DNA of 64,000 nucleotides from Pigmentiphaga sp. (GTDB taxonomy: Bacteria > Pseudomonadota > Gammaproteobacteria > Burkholderiales > Burkholderiaceae_B), in the NCBI GenBank assembly GCA_023228945.1, contig JALOAI010000010.1, forward strand, positions 108,701 through 172,700, written 5' to 3'. Positions 8,004 through 17,028 of the stretch are shown in pieces (position 1 is the first letter of the stretch; each line of letters begins with the position of its first letter). The notes under the pieces were generated by a model that ran no database searches, was not told the DNA's origin, and saw nothing but the letters and a program-made list of their open reading frames with translations. A program made the position numbers and the translations under genes.

Positions 8004-8903
8004 ATGCGCGAACTTCTTTTCGATTGCGACCGCGAGCAGGCGGAGATCTGGTCCGACGCCCTGATCGAGGCGGGGGCGCTCTCGGTGTCGGTCAACGACG
8101 CCGACGACGGCACCGACGCCGAGCGCCCGTTGTACGGCGAACCCGGCCTGGAGCCCGACACCCTGGCGTGGCGGCACAATCGGCTGGTCGTGCTGCTGCC
8201 CGAAGACGCCGAGGCGGCCAAGCTGCTGGCGGCCGCCGGCGCCCTGGCGGGGCTGCCGGCACCCGCCGATTTCCAGGTGCGCGCGGTGCCCGATACCGAC
8301 TGGGTACGGCTGACGCAATCGCAGTTCGACCCCATCCCGGTGGGCGAGCGCTTGTGGATCGTCCCCAGTTGGCACGACGTGCCGGCGCAGGTGGCCGACG
8401 ATGCGGTGGTGATCCGCCTCGATCCCGGCCTGGCGTTTGGCACCGGCAGCCATCCTACCACCCATCTGTGCCTCGAATGGTTGGCACAAAACCTGGCAAC
8501 CGGCCGCGACGTGCTCGACTACGGCTGCGGTTCGGGCATCCTCGCCATCGCGGCCCGCAAGTTGGGCGCCGGCACGGTCGTCGGCGTCGACATCGATCCG
8601 CAGGCGGTGCAGTCCACGCTCGATAACGCCAAAGCCAATCAGGTCGAGCTCCAGGCCTGCCTGCCCGACGCACTGCCCGACGGCCGCTATCCGGTGGTGG
8701 TGGCCAATATCCTCTCCAACCCGCTCAAGGTGTTGGCGCCCATGCTCTGCGAGCGAGTGGCCCCAGGCGGCCATCTGGTGCTCTCGGGCGTGCTCGAGCG
8801 CCAGGCAGACGAGGTTGCCGAGGCCTACGCGCCCTGGCTGGCCATGTCGGTCTGGCAGGCCCGCGACGGTTGGGTGTGCCTGCACGGCCAGAAGCCGGAA
8901 TAG
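8004..8903 (+). CDS. prmA: ribosomal protein L11 methyltransferase
   Basis: 299 residues, normal length. An N-terminal substrate-recognition domain (1-110) is followed by a class I SAM-dependent fold with motif I VLDYGCGSGILAIAA near residue 168, the acidic loop VDIDPQA and the catalytic-region motif VVANILSNPLK. PrmA trimethylates L11. It lies 15 bp after accC and 2 bp before the zinc-ribbon gene. Confidence 0.95.
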   Translation: MRELLFDCDREQAEIWSDALIEAGALSVSVNDADDGTDAERPLYGEPGLEPDTLAWRHNRLVVLLPEDAEAAKLLAAAGALAGLPAPADFQVRAVPDTDWVRLTQSQFDPIPVGERLWIVPSWHDVPAQVADDAVVIRLDPGLAFGTGSHPTTHLCLEWLAQNLATGRDVLDYGCGSGILAIAARKLGAGTVVGVDIDPQAVQSTLDNAKANQVELQACLPDALPDGRYPVVVANILSNPLKVLAPMLCERVAPGGHLVLSGVLERQADEVAEAYAPWLAMSVWQARDGWVCLHGQKPE

Positions 8904-8905
8904 CC

Positions 8906-10012
8906 ATGATCGCCCGGTGCCCGCATTGTGATACCGCGTTCCGGATCGTTGCCGATCAGTTGCGGGTACGCGATGGCCGGGTACGCTGCGGCGTGTGCCA
9001 TCAGGTATTCGACGGCCGGGCCGCGCTCGAGCTCGCCACGCGGGAGGCCGCCGCGGCCGTGCCACCCTGGGACGCCCCAGTGGCTGCGCCAACGCGCACG
9101 GAGGCCGCCGCCCCGGAAAACGCCACGGCATCCTTCGATGTCTCTGAACCGACGATAACCATCGGCCGCGCCGAGCCCCGCTTTGGCGACGCGGCAGCCG
9201 GCGCGCCGGGATTCGTCGCCACGCGCGGCGCCGCGCCTGGCAGCGGGCCGACGCCGCGACGCGCCGAACCCGTGCTTCGGCCGGCCGCCGGCCGTGTCGA
9301 TACGGCTGAGCAGCGGCCGCCGGGGGTGCCGCGCTTGTCGGGGCTCTCCGGCCGCTCCGAGCCGGTCTCGCCACGACCCGCGCCACGGCCCGCGCCATTG
9401 CACCGCCGGGCGGACAACGCCGCCGAGACTCCGCTTTCGCCCGAGGCGCCTTCGCCGCGTCAGTTCGTGGCCTCCCGCCCCGACGCCCCGTTGCCGCCGG
9501 TGCTAGCCGCCAATGGCCAGAATGGCGTCATGCGTTTGCTGTGGAGTCTGGGTTTCTGGATCGCGCTGCTGGCCCTGCTGGCCCAAGCCATCTGGTGGTG
9601 GCGCAATCCTCTGGCCACCTATTTTCCGCCGTTGCGCACGCCCCTCGAAGCCGTCTGCCAAGCGCTGGGTTGCGAAGTGGGCTATCTGCGCGCGCCGCAC
9701 AGACTGGCGATCGTGTCGTCGTCGGTGCAGCCCGACGTGCTCGGCGCCACCGACGACGTCCAGCACCTGCGGTTGCAAGCGGTGCTGCGCAATCGGGCCG
9801 AGCACGCCCAGCCCTGGCCCACGCTGGAAATCATCCTCACCGATCACGGCGACGCCATGGTGGCGCGCCGCGCGGTGCCTCCCGCGGAGTACCTGCCGCC
9901 CGCGCTGCAGCGCCAGCCTTTTGGCGCCGGCGCCCAACAAGACGTGCAGTTGGCGCTGGCGGCTCGTGGTACCCCGGTTTCGGGCTATCGCCTCAACCTG
10001 TTTTTTCCCTAG
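8906..10012 (+). CDS. zinc-ribbon and DUF3426 membrane protein
   Basis: 368 residues. The first 35 residues form a zinc ribbon with CPHC (Cys5, Cys8) and CGVC (Cys28, Cys31). A long, low-complexity Pro/Ala/Arg-rich stretch (about 50-205) follows, then one transmembrane helix near 210-232 (LWSLGFWIALLALLAQ) and a C-terminal DUF3426 domain predicted outside the cytoplasm. This architecture recurs directly after prmA in betaproteobacteria; its function is not established. The start is 2 bp after the prmA stop. Confidence 0.85.
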   Translation: MIARCPHCDTAFRIVADQLRVRDGRVRCGVCHQVFDGRAALELATREAAAAVPPWDAPVAAPTRTEAAAPENATASFDVSEPTITIGRAEPRFGDAAAGAPGFVATRGAAPGSGPTPRRAEPVLRPAAGRVDTAEQRPPGVPRLSGLSGRSEPVSPRPAPRPAPLHRRADNAAETPLSPEAPSPRQFVASRPDAPLPPVLAANGQNGVMRLLWSLGFWIALLALLAQAIWWWRNPLATYFPPLRTPLEAVCQALGCEVGYLRAPHRLAIVSSSVQPDVLGATDDVQHLRLQAVLRNRAEHAQPWPTLEIILTDHGDAMVARRAVPPAEYLPPALQRQPFGAGAQQDVQLALAARGTPVSGYRLNLFFP

Positions 10013-10024
10013 GATGCCGTACTC

Positions 10025-10963
10025 ATGAGCGCTCCCGTCATCATTTGTGGTTCCATGGCTTTCGACACCATCATGGTGTTCGAGGGGCATTTCAAGGACC
10101 ATATCCTGGCCGACCAGGTGCATGCGCTGAGCGTATCGTTTCTGGTGCCGGGCATGCGCAAAGAGTACGGCGGCTGCTCCGGCAACATCGCCTACAACCT
10201 GCGCCTGCTGGGCGGCCAGCCGGTGCCGGTGGCAACCGTGGGCGAGGACGCCGACGACTATCTGCAACGCCTCCAGGCGCTGGGCGTCGATACCCGCTGG
10301 ATACGGGTCGCGGCCGGCACCTACACCGCTCAGTGCTTCATCACCAACGATCTCTCCGACAACCAGATCACCGCCTTCCATCCCGGCGCCATGTCGCTGT
10401 CGGCGCTCAACGACCTGCGCGACGCGCCGGGCGTGTGGGGCATCGTGGCGCCCGACGCCAAAGATGCGATGTTCACCCATGCCGAGGCCTTAAGTGCGCG
10501 GGGCACACCGTTCATCTTCGATCTTGGCCAGGCCATGCCGCTGTTCGACGGCGACGATCTGCACCGGATGCTGGACCTGGCCCAGGTGCTGACCGTCAAC
10601 GATTACGAAGCCAAGATCGTCGAGCAGCGCACGGGCCGGAACATGGACGAGATCGCGCGCGCAATGCAGGCGGTGATCATTACCCGCGGCGCCGAAGGTT
10701 CAACGTTGCTGACCGAAGGCGAGACCATCGATATCGCGCCGGTGCGGGCCAATCAGGTAATCGACCCCACCGGCTGCGGCGATGCCTATCGCGCCGGCTT
10801 GCTGTACGGTATTACCGAAGGCTGGAGCTGGGCCGATAGCTGCCGGCTGGCCAGCGTGATGGGAGCAATCAAGGTCGAGCACCGGGGACCGCAAAACCAC
10901 GAGCCCGGCCGCGAAGAGATCGCGGCGAGGTTGCGGGCCAGTTACGGTATTTCGCTGTCGTGA
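10025..10963 (+). CDS. PfkB-family carbohydrate/adenosine kinase
   Basis: 312 residues, typical of the ribokinase superfamily. The N-terminal GG block appears as EYGGCSGNIAYNLRLLGG and the C-terminal signature as DPTGCGDAYRAGL near residue 247, containing the catalytic Asp. The GCGD form with a Cys is characteristic of adenosine-kinase-like betaproteobacterial PfkB proteins. It probably phosphorylates a nucleoside or sugar; the substrate cannot be fixed from sequence. It starts 12 bp after the DUF3426 gene and ends the plus-strand run. Confidence 0.88.
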   Translation: MSAPVIICGSMAFDTIMVFEGHFKDHILADQVHALSVSFLVPGMRKEYGGCSGNIAYNLRLLGGQPVPVATVGEDADDYLQRLQALGVDTRWIRVAAGTYTAQCFITNDLSDNQITAFHPGAMSLSALNDLRDAPGVWGIVAPDAKDAMFTHAEALSARGTPFIFDLGQAMPLFDGDDLHRMLDLAQVLTVNDYEAKIVEQRTGRNMDEIARAMQAVIITRGAEGSTLLTEGETIDIAPVRANQVIDPTGCGDAYRAGLLYGITEGWSWADSCRLASVMGAIKVEHRGPQNHEPGREEIAARLRASYGISLS

Positions 10964-10974
10964 TCCCATGAACC

Positions 10975-10996
10975 GACTCCGGCCGTGGCCGGAGTC
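10975..10996. terminator. hairpin between convergent PfkB and YggT genes
   Basis: GACTCCGGCC and GGCCGGAGTC are perfect inverted arms around GT, in the 57-bp gap between two convergent genes. No T-tract follows on either strand, so this is a hairpin of terminator type without the U-run. Confidence 0.5.
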
Positions 10997-11020
10997 GCTG
11001 AATGGCGTTAGGGTCGAGGA

Positions 11021-11578
11021 TCAGACTCCAAACCACTGCAGGCTGAGGCCCGCCACCAGCATCAGGCAAACCTGCGCCCCGATCAGCAAGACCAGCGGCG
11101 AGAGATCCAGGCCGCCAAGCGATGGCAGCACGCGCCGGATCGGATTGAGCAGGGGCGCCGTAAGCGCCTGCAGCAGGCCCATGAGCGGCGCCTGGGGCGC
11201 CACCCACGAGAGAACGACCTGGATGAGAGTGAGCCACACCACCAGGTTGAGCGCCCAGCGCAACACCATCAGGGCGGCGATGCCGATGCCCGCCGGCAGC
11301 AGCGCCAGCAGGGCCGCTTGCTGCAGTAAACCCAGTAAAAGAATGTAGGCCAGGGCGGTCAGCCAGGCTGCCACGAGGCTGGCGAGATCCAGCCCACCGT
11401 AACCTGGAATCACGCGCCGCAACGGATGCACCAGCCAATTGGTGGCTTGCGCGATGCCTTGCGCCAAGGGGTGGTAGGGATGAACGCGAGCCGCCTGCAT
11501 CCAAACGCGCAGGATGAGGGCGGCGCCGAATAAAGTGAAAAGGATTTCAATCAGAAATGTCAGGATATTGCCGAACAT
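11021..11578 (-). CDS. YggT family integral membrane protein
   Basis: 185 residues with two copies of the YggT module. Each copy has a membrane helix pair ending in a Pro-Arg motif: HPLRRVIPGYGGLDLAS near 52-70 and NPIRRVLPSLGGLDLSP near 145-160. The N-terminal MFGNILTFLIEILFTLF helix is the expected start. Members are inner-membrane proteins of unclear role, linked in some bacteria to osmotic tolerance or division. It is convergent to the PfkB gene. Confidence 0.9.
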   Translation of the reverse strand: MFGNILTFLIEILFTLFGAALILRVWMQAARVHPYHPLAQGIAQATNWLVHPLRRVIPGYGGLDLASLVAAWLTALAYILLLGLLQQAALLALLPAGIGIAALMVLRWALNLVVWLTLIQVVLSWVAPQAPLMGLLQALTAPLLNPIRRVLPSLGGLDLSPLVLLIGAQVCLMLVAGLSLQWFGV

Positions 11579-11768
11579 AAAGATATCGCAGGAGGCTGCG
11601 TTTTTGATTGATGTCGAGGCCGTGCTTTGACTTCAGCGGGGCTCTGTTGCGACCGCGGGCCCAAGCGCCTGCCCCGCGCTGCATGATAGGGGCTGGCGGG
11701 CCATCTCGAAGTGGCGCCAAAGCGCTTCAAGCCCGAAGCCGGGCCGTGCAGGTAGCCGTTCGCGAACA

Positions 11769-11803
11769 CAAAAAGCCCGCCGGCAGAATCTGCCTGAGCG
11801 GGC
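11769..11803 (-). terminator. Rho-independent terminator of the histone H1-like gene
   Basis: Read on the minus strand, GCCCGC...GCGGGC arms (11798-11803 and 11775-11780) enclose an inner stem GGCAGA/TCTGCC and are followed by a CTTTTTGT tract. It lies 27 bp past the stop of the histone gene and is a good intrinsic terminator. Confidence 0.85.
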
Positions 11804-11829
11804 GTTGGGGTCCTGGTGAGCGGCGAAGC

Positions 11830-12357
11830 TTAGGGCCGGTTGCCAGTGGGGAAGGGCCAGGCCGAGATCGGATTGGGTGCCGTCTTGGCGGGAGCGGCCT
11901 TTTTGGCGGCGGCCTTTTTGGCTGGACTCTTGGCGGCGGCCTTCTTGGCGGGCGCTGCGGCCTTTTTGGCAGGTACCGCGACCTTCTTGGCTACCGCGGT
12001 TTTAGCGGCGGCCTTGGTGGCGGGCACAGCGGCTTTTTTGGCGGGTGCCGCGGCTTTCTTGGCGACTGCTTTTTTGGCCGGAGCGGCGGCCTTTTTAGCG
12101 GGAGCCTTTTTGGCTACGGCTTTCTTGGCGGGAGCGGCGGCCTTTTTGGCGGGCGCCGCCGCCTTTTTGGCAGCGGCTTTTTTGGCAGGCGCCGCAGCCT
12201 TCTTGGCCGCTACGGTTTTGCTGGCAACAGCCTTTTTGGCGGGCGTTTTGGCAGCCTTGGCCGGGGCCGCGCCAGCCTCTTTGGCGGTCACGGCCGTTTC
12301 GGCGGCGGCCTTTTTAGCGGGTGCCTTTTTGGCGGAAGCTTTTTTGGCAGTTGCCAT
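11830..12357 (-). CDS. histone H1-like DNA-binding protein (Ala/Lys repeats)
   Basis: 175 residues built almost wholly from AAPAKKA / AVAKKA type repeats of 5-9 residues, with a C-terminal cap PNPISAWPFPTGNRP. Very basic, low in aromatic residues, and similar in style to the Bordetella pertussis BpH1 family, which binds DNA without sequence specificity and can affect chromatin and virulence gene expression. Length varies between strains through repeat slippage. An AGGAG ribosome site precedes ATG 12355-12357. The promoter must lie in the 226-bp gap up to nrdB, and its own intrinsic terminator follows. Confidence 0.9.
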   Translation of the reverse strand: MATAKKASAKKAPAKKAAAETAVTAKEAGAAPAKAAKTPAKKAVASKTVAAKKAAAPAKKAAAKKAAAPAKKAAAPAKKAVAKKAPAKKAAAPAKKAVAKKAAAPAKKAAVPATKAAAKTAVAKKVAVPAKKAAAPAKKAAAKSPAKKAAAKKAAPAKTAPNPISAWPFPTGNRP

Positions 12358-12583
12358 GGTTCTTGACTCCTGAGATATCCGGGTCGTACATCCGGCAAGG
12401 CCGGAATGGTGCCCACCGGGACGCGAAGCGTGCGATTCGGGCGTAAGGTATCACGCCAACGAGCGATATGCCACGAAAAATCGTGTCAGATCGTCGTTGG
12501 AACATTATTGTGCCGCAGGGCCGTGCATCTTAACAACGGCAAGGGCCGTGAAGTGTCGTTTCGACGCCATCGCGAGCCCGGTA

Positions 12584-13738
12584 TCAATCCCAGCTGAGCG
12601 CGCCGCCGGTTTGGTACTCGATCACTCGGGTCTCGAAGAAGTTGCGTTCCTTCTTGATGTCGATCATCTCGGCCATCCAGGGGAAGGGGTTTTCTTCTTG
12701 GGCAAACAAGGGCTCGATGCCGATCTGCTGGCAGCGCCGATTGGCGATGAAGCGCAGGTAGCTCTTGAACATGGGCGCATTCAGGCCCAGCACGCCGCGC
12801 GGCATGGTGTCTTCGGCGTAGGCGTATTCAAGTTCGACGGCCTGGCGGAACAGGTCGCGGATCTCTTCGCGGAACTCGGGGGTCCAGAGGTGCGGGTTCT
12901 CGAGCTTGATGGTGTTGATCAGGTCGATGCCGAAGTTGCAGTGCATGGACTCATCGCGCAGGATGTACATGTACTGTTCGGCGGCGCCCGTCATTTTGTT
13001 CTGACGGCCCAGCGCGAGGATCTGCGTGAAGCCAACGTAGAAGAACAGGCCTTCCATCAGGCAGGCAAAGACGATCAGCGACTTCAGCAGCTTCTGGTCG
13101 GCCTCGGGAGTGCCGGTTTTAAAGTGCGGGTCGGCGATCATGTCGATGAACGGAATGAGGAACTCGTCTTTCGCGCGGATCGACGGCACTTCGTTGTAGG
13201 CGTTGAAGATCTCGGCTTCATCGAGATCCAGGCTTTCGACGATGTACTGATAGGCGTGGGTGTGGATCGCTTCTTCGAAGGCCTGGCGCAGCAGGAACTG
13301 GCGGCATTCGGGCGCCGTGATGTGGCGATAGGTGCCCAGCACGATGTTGTTGGCGGCCAGCGAGTCGGCGGTGACGAAGAAGCCCAGGTTGCGCTTGACG
13401 ATGCGGCGCTCGTCTTCGGTGAGGCCGGTGGGGTTCTTCCAGAGCGCGATGTCGCGCGACATGTTGATCTCTTGCGGCATCCAATGGTTGGCGCAAGTGG
13501 CGAGGTATTTTTCCCAAGCCCATTTGTACTTGAAGGGCACCAGCTGGTTGACGTCGGTCTGGCCGTTGATGATGCGCTTGTCGGCCAGCCGCACGCGCTG
13601 GGTGGTGTCGGTGGCGGGGGCGGCGCCGCCGGGCTGGGCCACGTCGCCATCGAAGGCGGTGCTGGCGGGGCGGGTGCCCGCGGCCGCGCCGGGCCTGGGC
13701 GTGGTGGGTTGAAGGTCGTCGTCGTTCCAGTTCAGCAT
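12584..13738 (-). CDS. nrdB: ribonucleotide reductase class Ia, beta subunit
   Basis: 384 residues. The di-iron and radical residues can be read off: TADSLAANN (Asp ligand), EAIHTHAY giving Glu, His and the radical Tyr in the spacing of E. coli Glu115/His118/Tyr122, LMEGLFFY (Glu) and DESMHCNF (Glu, His). The first 45 residues are a low-complexity Pro/Ala/Thr linker absent from the E. coli enzyme. The start MLNWNDDD was chosen from the conserved beginning; the frame extends upstream without support. It follows nrdA by 148 bp on the same strand, with no strong terminator between. Confidence 0.95.
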   Translation of the reverse strand: MLNWNDDDLQPTTPRPGAAAGTRPASTAFDGDVAQPGGAAPATDTTQRVRLADKRIINGQTDVNQLVPFKYKWAWEKYLATCANHWMPQEINMSRDIALWKNPTGLTEDERRIVKRNLGFFVTADSLAANNIVLGTYRHITAPECRQFLLRQAFEEAIHTHAYQYIVESLDLDEAEIFNAYNEVPSIRAKDEFLIPFIDMIADPHFKTGTPEADQKLLKSLIVFACLMEGLFFYVGFTQILALGRQNKMTGAAEQYMYILRDESMHCNFGIDLINTIKLENPHLWTPEFREEIRDLFRQAVELEYAYAEDTMPRGVLGLNAPMFKSYLRFIANRRCQQIGIEPLFAQEENPFPWMAEMIDIKKERNFFETRVIEYQTGGALSWD

Positions 13739-13886
13739 GGGAGTGTCCTTGTGAGTCGCGGTTCCTGGCGGCGGAAACCGCCGCGCCGCCAGGAGGGCGC
13801 CTTGAGCGCCAGCGTGTGGAGTGCCCGGGCCGGGCGCCGCCGGGAGGCGGCGGCGCTGCCTGCGTTGGGCCCGGGGGCGATCGGAG

Positions 13887-16799
13887 TTACTGGCAGGCCT
13901 CGCATTCGTCGAAGCCGGGGTCGCCCGGGCGCATGGTGCATGCATCGCCCATCAGCTGCGCCTCGGGCAGGCTGGCTGGCGCCGCGGTGCCCGCCGCCGG
14001 TGCGCCGGCGCCAGGGCCCATGCCCGACGACACGGCATTGAGTTCGCCGCCGCGGCCGGTGGATTTTTCGGCGCTGGTGGCACCCAGCGTGCGCAGGTAA
14101 TAGGTGGTTTTCAGGCCGCGCTGCCATGCGAGCTTATAGGTTTCGTCGAGCTTGCGGCCCGATGCGCCGGCCATGTAGATGTTGAGCGACTGGGCTTGAT
14201 CGATCCATTTCTGGCGGCGCGAGGCGGCCTCGACCAGCCAGGTGGGCTCGACTTCGAAGGCGGTGGCGTAGAGCGTGCGCAGTTCGGCCGGGATGCGGTC
14301 GATGCGGGCCAGCGAGCCGTCGAAGTACTTGAGGTCGGCGACCATGACCTCATCCCACAGGCCAAGGCGCTTGAGATCGCGCACGAGGTAATCGTTGACC
14401 ACCGTGAACTCGCCCGACAAATTGGATTTGACGTAGAGATTTTGGTAGGTGGGCTCGATGCACGCCGACACGCCGATGATGTTGGAGATGGTGGCGGTGG
14501 GCGCGATGGCCACGCAGTTGGAGTTGCGCATGCCCTGGTTCTGGATGCGGGCGCGAAGGGCGTCCCAATCGAGCGTGCTGCTGCGATCGACCTCGAGGTA
14601 GCCGCCGCGCTCTTGCTGCAGCAGATCGAGGGAGTCCTGGGGCAGGATGCCGCGATCCCACAGCGAGCCCTTGAAGCTTTCGTAGGCGCCGCGCTCCGCG
14701 GCCAGATCGGTGGAGGCGCTGTAGGCGAAGTAGCACACGGCTTCCATCGAGCGGTCGGCGAACTCCACCGCGTCGGCGGAGGCATAGGGCGTGCGCATCA
14801 TGTGCAGGCAGTCTTGGAAGCCCATGATGCCCATGCCCACCGGGCGGTGGCGCATGTTGGCGTTGCGCGCTTTATCCACCGCGTAGTAGTTGATGTCGAT
14901 CACGTTGTCGAGCATGCGCATCGCGGTGCGGATGGTGCGCTCGAGCTTGGCGTGATCGAGCTCGTAGCCGCCGTCGGCCGTGGGCGCCATATGTGCCACC
15001 AGGTTGACCGACCCCAGGTTGCACACCGCGATCTCGGACTCGTTGGTGTTGAGCGTGATCTCGGTGCAGAGGTTGGAGCTGTGCACCACGCCCACGTGCT
15101 GCTGCGGCGAACGGATGTTGCAAGGATCCTTGAACGTGATCCAGGGGTGGCCGGTTTCGAACAGCATCGACAGCATCTTGCGCCACAGCGAGACGGCGGG
15201 GATCTGCTTGAACAGCTTGAGCTCGCCGCTGGCCACCTTGGCTTCGAGGGCCAGGTAGGCGGCCTCGAAGTCGCGGCCCACCTGGTCGTGCAGCTCGGGC
15301 GCATCGGACGGCGAGAACAGGGTCCAGTTGCCGTTCTCCATCACCCGCTTCATGAAGAGGTCGGGGATCCAGTTGGCGGTGTTCATGTCGGGCGTGCGCC
15401 GGCGTTCGTCGCCGGTGTTCTTGCGCAGCTCGAGGAACTCCTCGATGTCGAGGTGCCAGGTTTCGAGGTAGGTGCACACGGCGCCCTTGCGCTTGCCGCC
15501 CTGGTTGACGGCCACCGCGGTGTCGTTGACGACCTTGAGGAAGGGCACCACGCCCTGGCTTTCGCCGTTGGTGCCCTTGATGTGGCTGCGCAGGGCGCGC
15601 ACCGGCGTCCAGTCGTTGCCCAGGCCGCCCGCGTATTTGGCGAGCAGGGCGTTTTCCTTGATGGCGTCGTAGATGCCTTCAAGGCTGTCGGAGACCGTGG
15701 TGAGGTAGCACGACGACAACTGCGAATGCAGGGTGCCGGAGTTGAAGAGGGTGGGCGTCGAGCTCATGAAGTCGAAGCGCGACAGAATGTCGTAGAACTC
15801 GAGCGCACGAGCCTCGCGATCGGCTTCGCGCAGCGCCAGGCCCATGGCCACGCGCATGAAGAAGGCCTGGGGCATCTCGATGCGGCGGCCGCGCACGTGC
15901 AGGAAGTAGCGGTCGTAGAGCGTTTGCAGGCCGAGGTAGTTGAACTGCAGGTCGCGATTGTTGTCGAGGGCGCGAGCCAGGCGGTCGAGATCGAACGTGG
16001 CGAGTTCGGGGTCGAGGAGTTCGTTGTCGATGCCGGTCTGGACGAAGCGGGGGAAGTAATCGGCGTAGCGCAGCGCCATGTCGGCCTGGCTGACTTCCTC
16101 GCCCAGGACTTCGCGGCGGATGGTGTGCAGCAGCAGGCGGGCGGTGACCTGGCTGTAGGCCGGGTCTTTTTCGATCTGGGCGCGGGCGGCGAGGATGGCC
16201 GATTTGTGGACTTCGTCGAGCGAGACGCCGTCGTACAGATTCTTGATGGTTTCCGTCAGGATGGCGTCGGCATCGGCGAAGGCTTCGAGGCCCTGGCAGG
16301 CGGCGACGATCATGTCGCGCAGACGACCGATGTCGAGCGGGCTGCTCGCGCCATGATCGACCACGTTGATCGTGCCATGCACGGCGTGCTCTTGTACCGC
16401 TTGGGCGCGCTCCTGGGCGCGGCGCTCGCGGTACAGCACGTAGGCGCGGGCGACATCGTGCTCGCCCGAGCGCATCAGGGCGAGCTCGACCTGATCCTGG
16501 ATGTCTTCGATGTGGAAGGTGCCGCCGCTGGGCTGGCGGCGCATCAGGGCGGACACCACCTGGCGGGTGAGTTCGTCGACGAGTTCGCGCACGCGGGCCG
16601 ACGCGGCGCCCTGACCGCCGTTGACGGCGAGAAAGGCCTTGGTCATGGCGATGGCGATTTTGGCGGGCTGGAAGCTCACCACGGCGCCGTTGCGGCGCAA
16701 GGTTTTGTAATCGCGATAGACCTCGGGGTCGGTGGGCAGGGGCGTGCCGGCGTCCAGCAGGGGCGCCGTGGTGCGGCTCGAGGACGTAATCGTTTGCAT
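13887..16799 (-). CDS. nrdA: ribonucleotide reductase class Ia, alpha subunit
   Basis: 970 residues, clearly longer than the 761 of E. coli NrdA. An ATP-cone domain (about 38-130) precedes the catalytic barrel, which includes SNLCTEITLNT with the catalytic Cys and the radical-transfer region. The C-terminal tail ends in ECEACQ, the shuttle Cys pair that is re-reduced by thioredoxin or glutaredoxin. Together with NrdB it makes dNDPs aerobically. The start MQTITSS is preceded by GGAG at a good distance. Two NrdR boxes lie 160-205 bp upstream. Confidence 0.95.
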   Translation of the reverse strand: MQTITSSSRTTAPLLDAGTPLPTDPEVYRDYKTLRRNGAVVSFQPAKIAIAMTKAFLAVNGGQGAASARVRELVDELTRQVVSALMRRQPSGGTFHIEDIQDQVELALMRSGEHDVARAYVLYRERRAQERAQAVQEHAVHGTINVVDHGASSPLDIGRLRDMIVAACQGLEAFADADAILTETIKNLYDGVSLDEVHKSAILAARAQIEKDPAYSQVTARLLLHTIRREVLGEEVSQADMALRYADYFPRFVQTGIDNELLDPELATFDLDRLARALDNNRDLQFNYLGLQTLYDRYFLHVRGRRIEMPQAFFMRVAMGLALREADREARALEFYDILSRFDFMSSTPTLFNSGTLHSQLSSCYLTTVSDSLEGIYDAIKENALLAKYAGGLGNDWTPVRALRSHIKGTNGESQGVVPFLKVVNDTAVAVNQGGKRKGAVCTYLETWHLDIEEFLELRKNTGDERRRTPDMNTANWIPDLFMKRVMENGNWTLFSPSDAPELHDQVGRDFEAAYLALEAKVASGELKLFKQIPAVSLWRKMLSMLFETGHPWITFKDPCNIRSPQQHVGVVHSSNLCTEITLNTNESEIAVCNLGSVNLVAHMAPTADGGYELDHAKLERTIRTAMRMLDNVIDINYYAVDKARNANMRHRPVGMGIMGFQDCLHMMRTPYASADAVEFADRSMEAVCYFAYSASTDLAAERGAYESFKGSLWDRGILPQDSLDLLQQERGGYLEVDRSSTLDWDALRARIQNQGMRNSNCVAIAPTATISNIIGVSACIEPTYQNLYVKSNLSGEFTVVNDYLVRDLKRLGLWDEVMVADLKYFDGSLARIDRIPAELRTLYATAFEVEPTWLVEAASRRQKWIDQAQSLNIYMAGASGRKLDETYKLAWQRGLKTTYYLRTLGATSAEKSTGRGGELNAVSSGMGPGAGAPAAGTAAPASLPEAQLMGDACTMRPGDPGFDECEACQ

Positions 16800-16957
16800 G
16801 TAGGTGGCTCCGTAGGATGACGTGGGACAGACAACCGCGGGGGCGGACGGCCGGGGCCGCTTCCGGGAGGGTGCTGCATCGGCCCGGGGCGGCTGCGCGC
16901 CGCCCCGGGCCGGACGTTGAATTCGAAGGCCCCGGACTCGGCCGGGGACGCGATTAT

Positions 16958-16973
16958 GCACTAATCCTAGTGC
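16958..16973 (-). promoter_or_regulatory. NrdR box 1 upstream of nrdA
   Basis: GCACTAATCCTAGTGC is a 16-bp dyad matching the NrdR pattern aCACTAnnnnTAGTGt. A -10-like CATAAT (minus strand, 16953-16958) abuts it, so NrdR bound here would cover the nrdA promoter. Confidence 0.75.
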
Positions 16974-16988
16974 TTAATGGGTGAGCAG

Positions 16989-17004
16989 GCACTAATTGTA
17001 GTGT
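16989..17004 (-). promoter_or_regulatory. NrdR box 2 upstream of nrdA
   Basis: GCACTAATTGTAGTGT is the second NrdR-type dyad. Its centre is 31 bp from that of box 1, about three helical turns, which is the known spacing for paired NrdR sites. The (d)ATP-sensing NrdR repressor gene is not in this window. Confidence 0.75.
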
Positions 17005-17028
17005 TTGCGGCCTGGTCTCACAAGCGGC

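Noticed and set aside
11608..12373. Gly/Leu/Ala-rich frames opposite the histone gene
   Set aside because: They are the complement of Lys/Ala repeats (GCC and AAG codons) and have no independent support.
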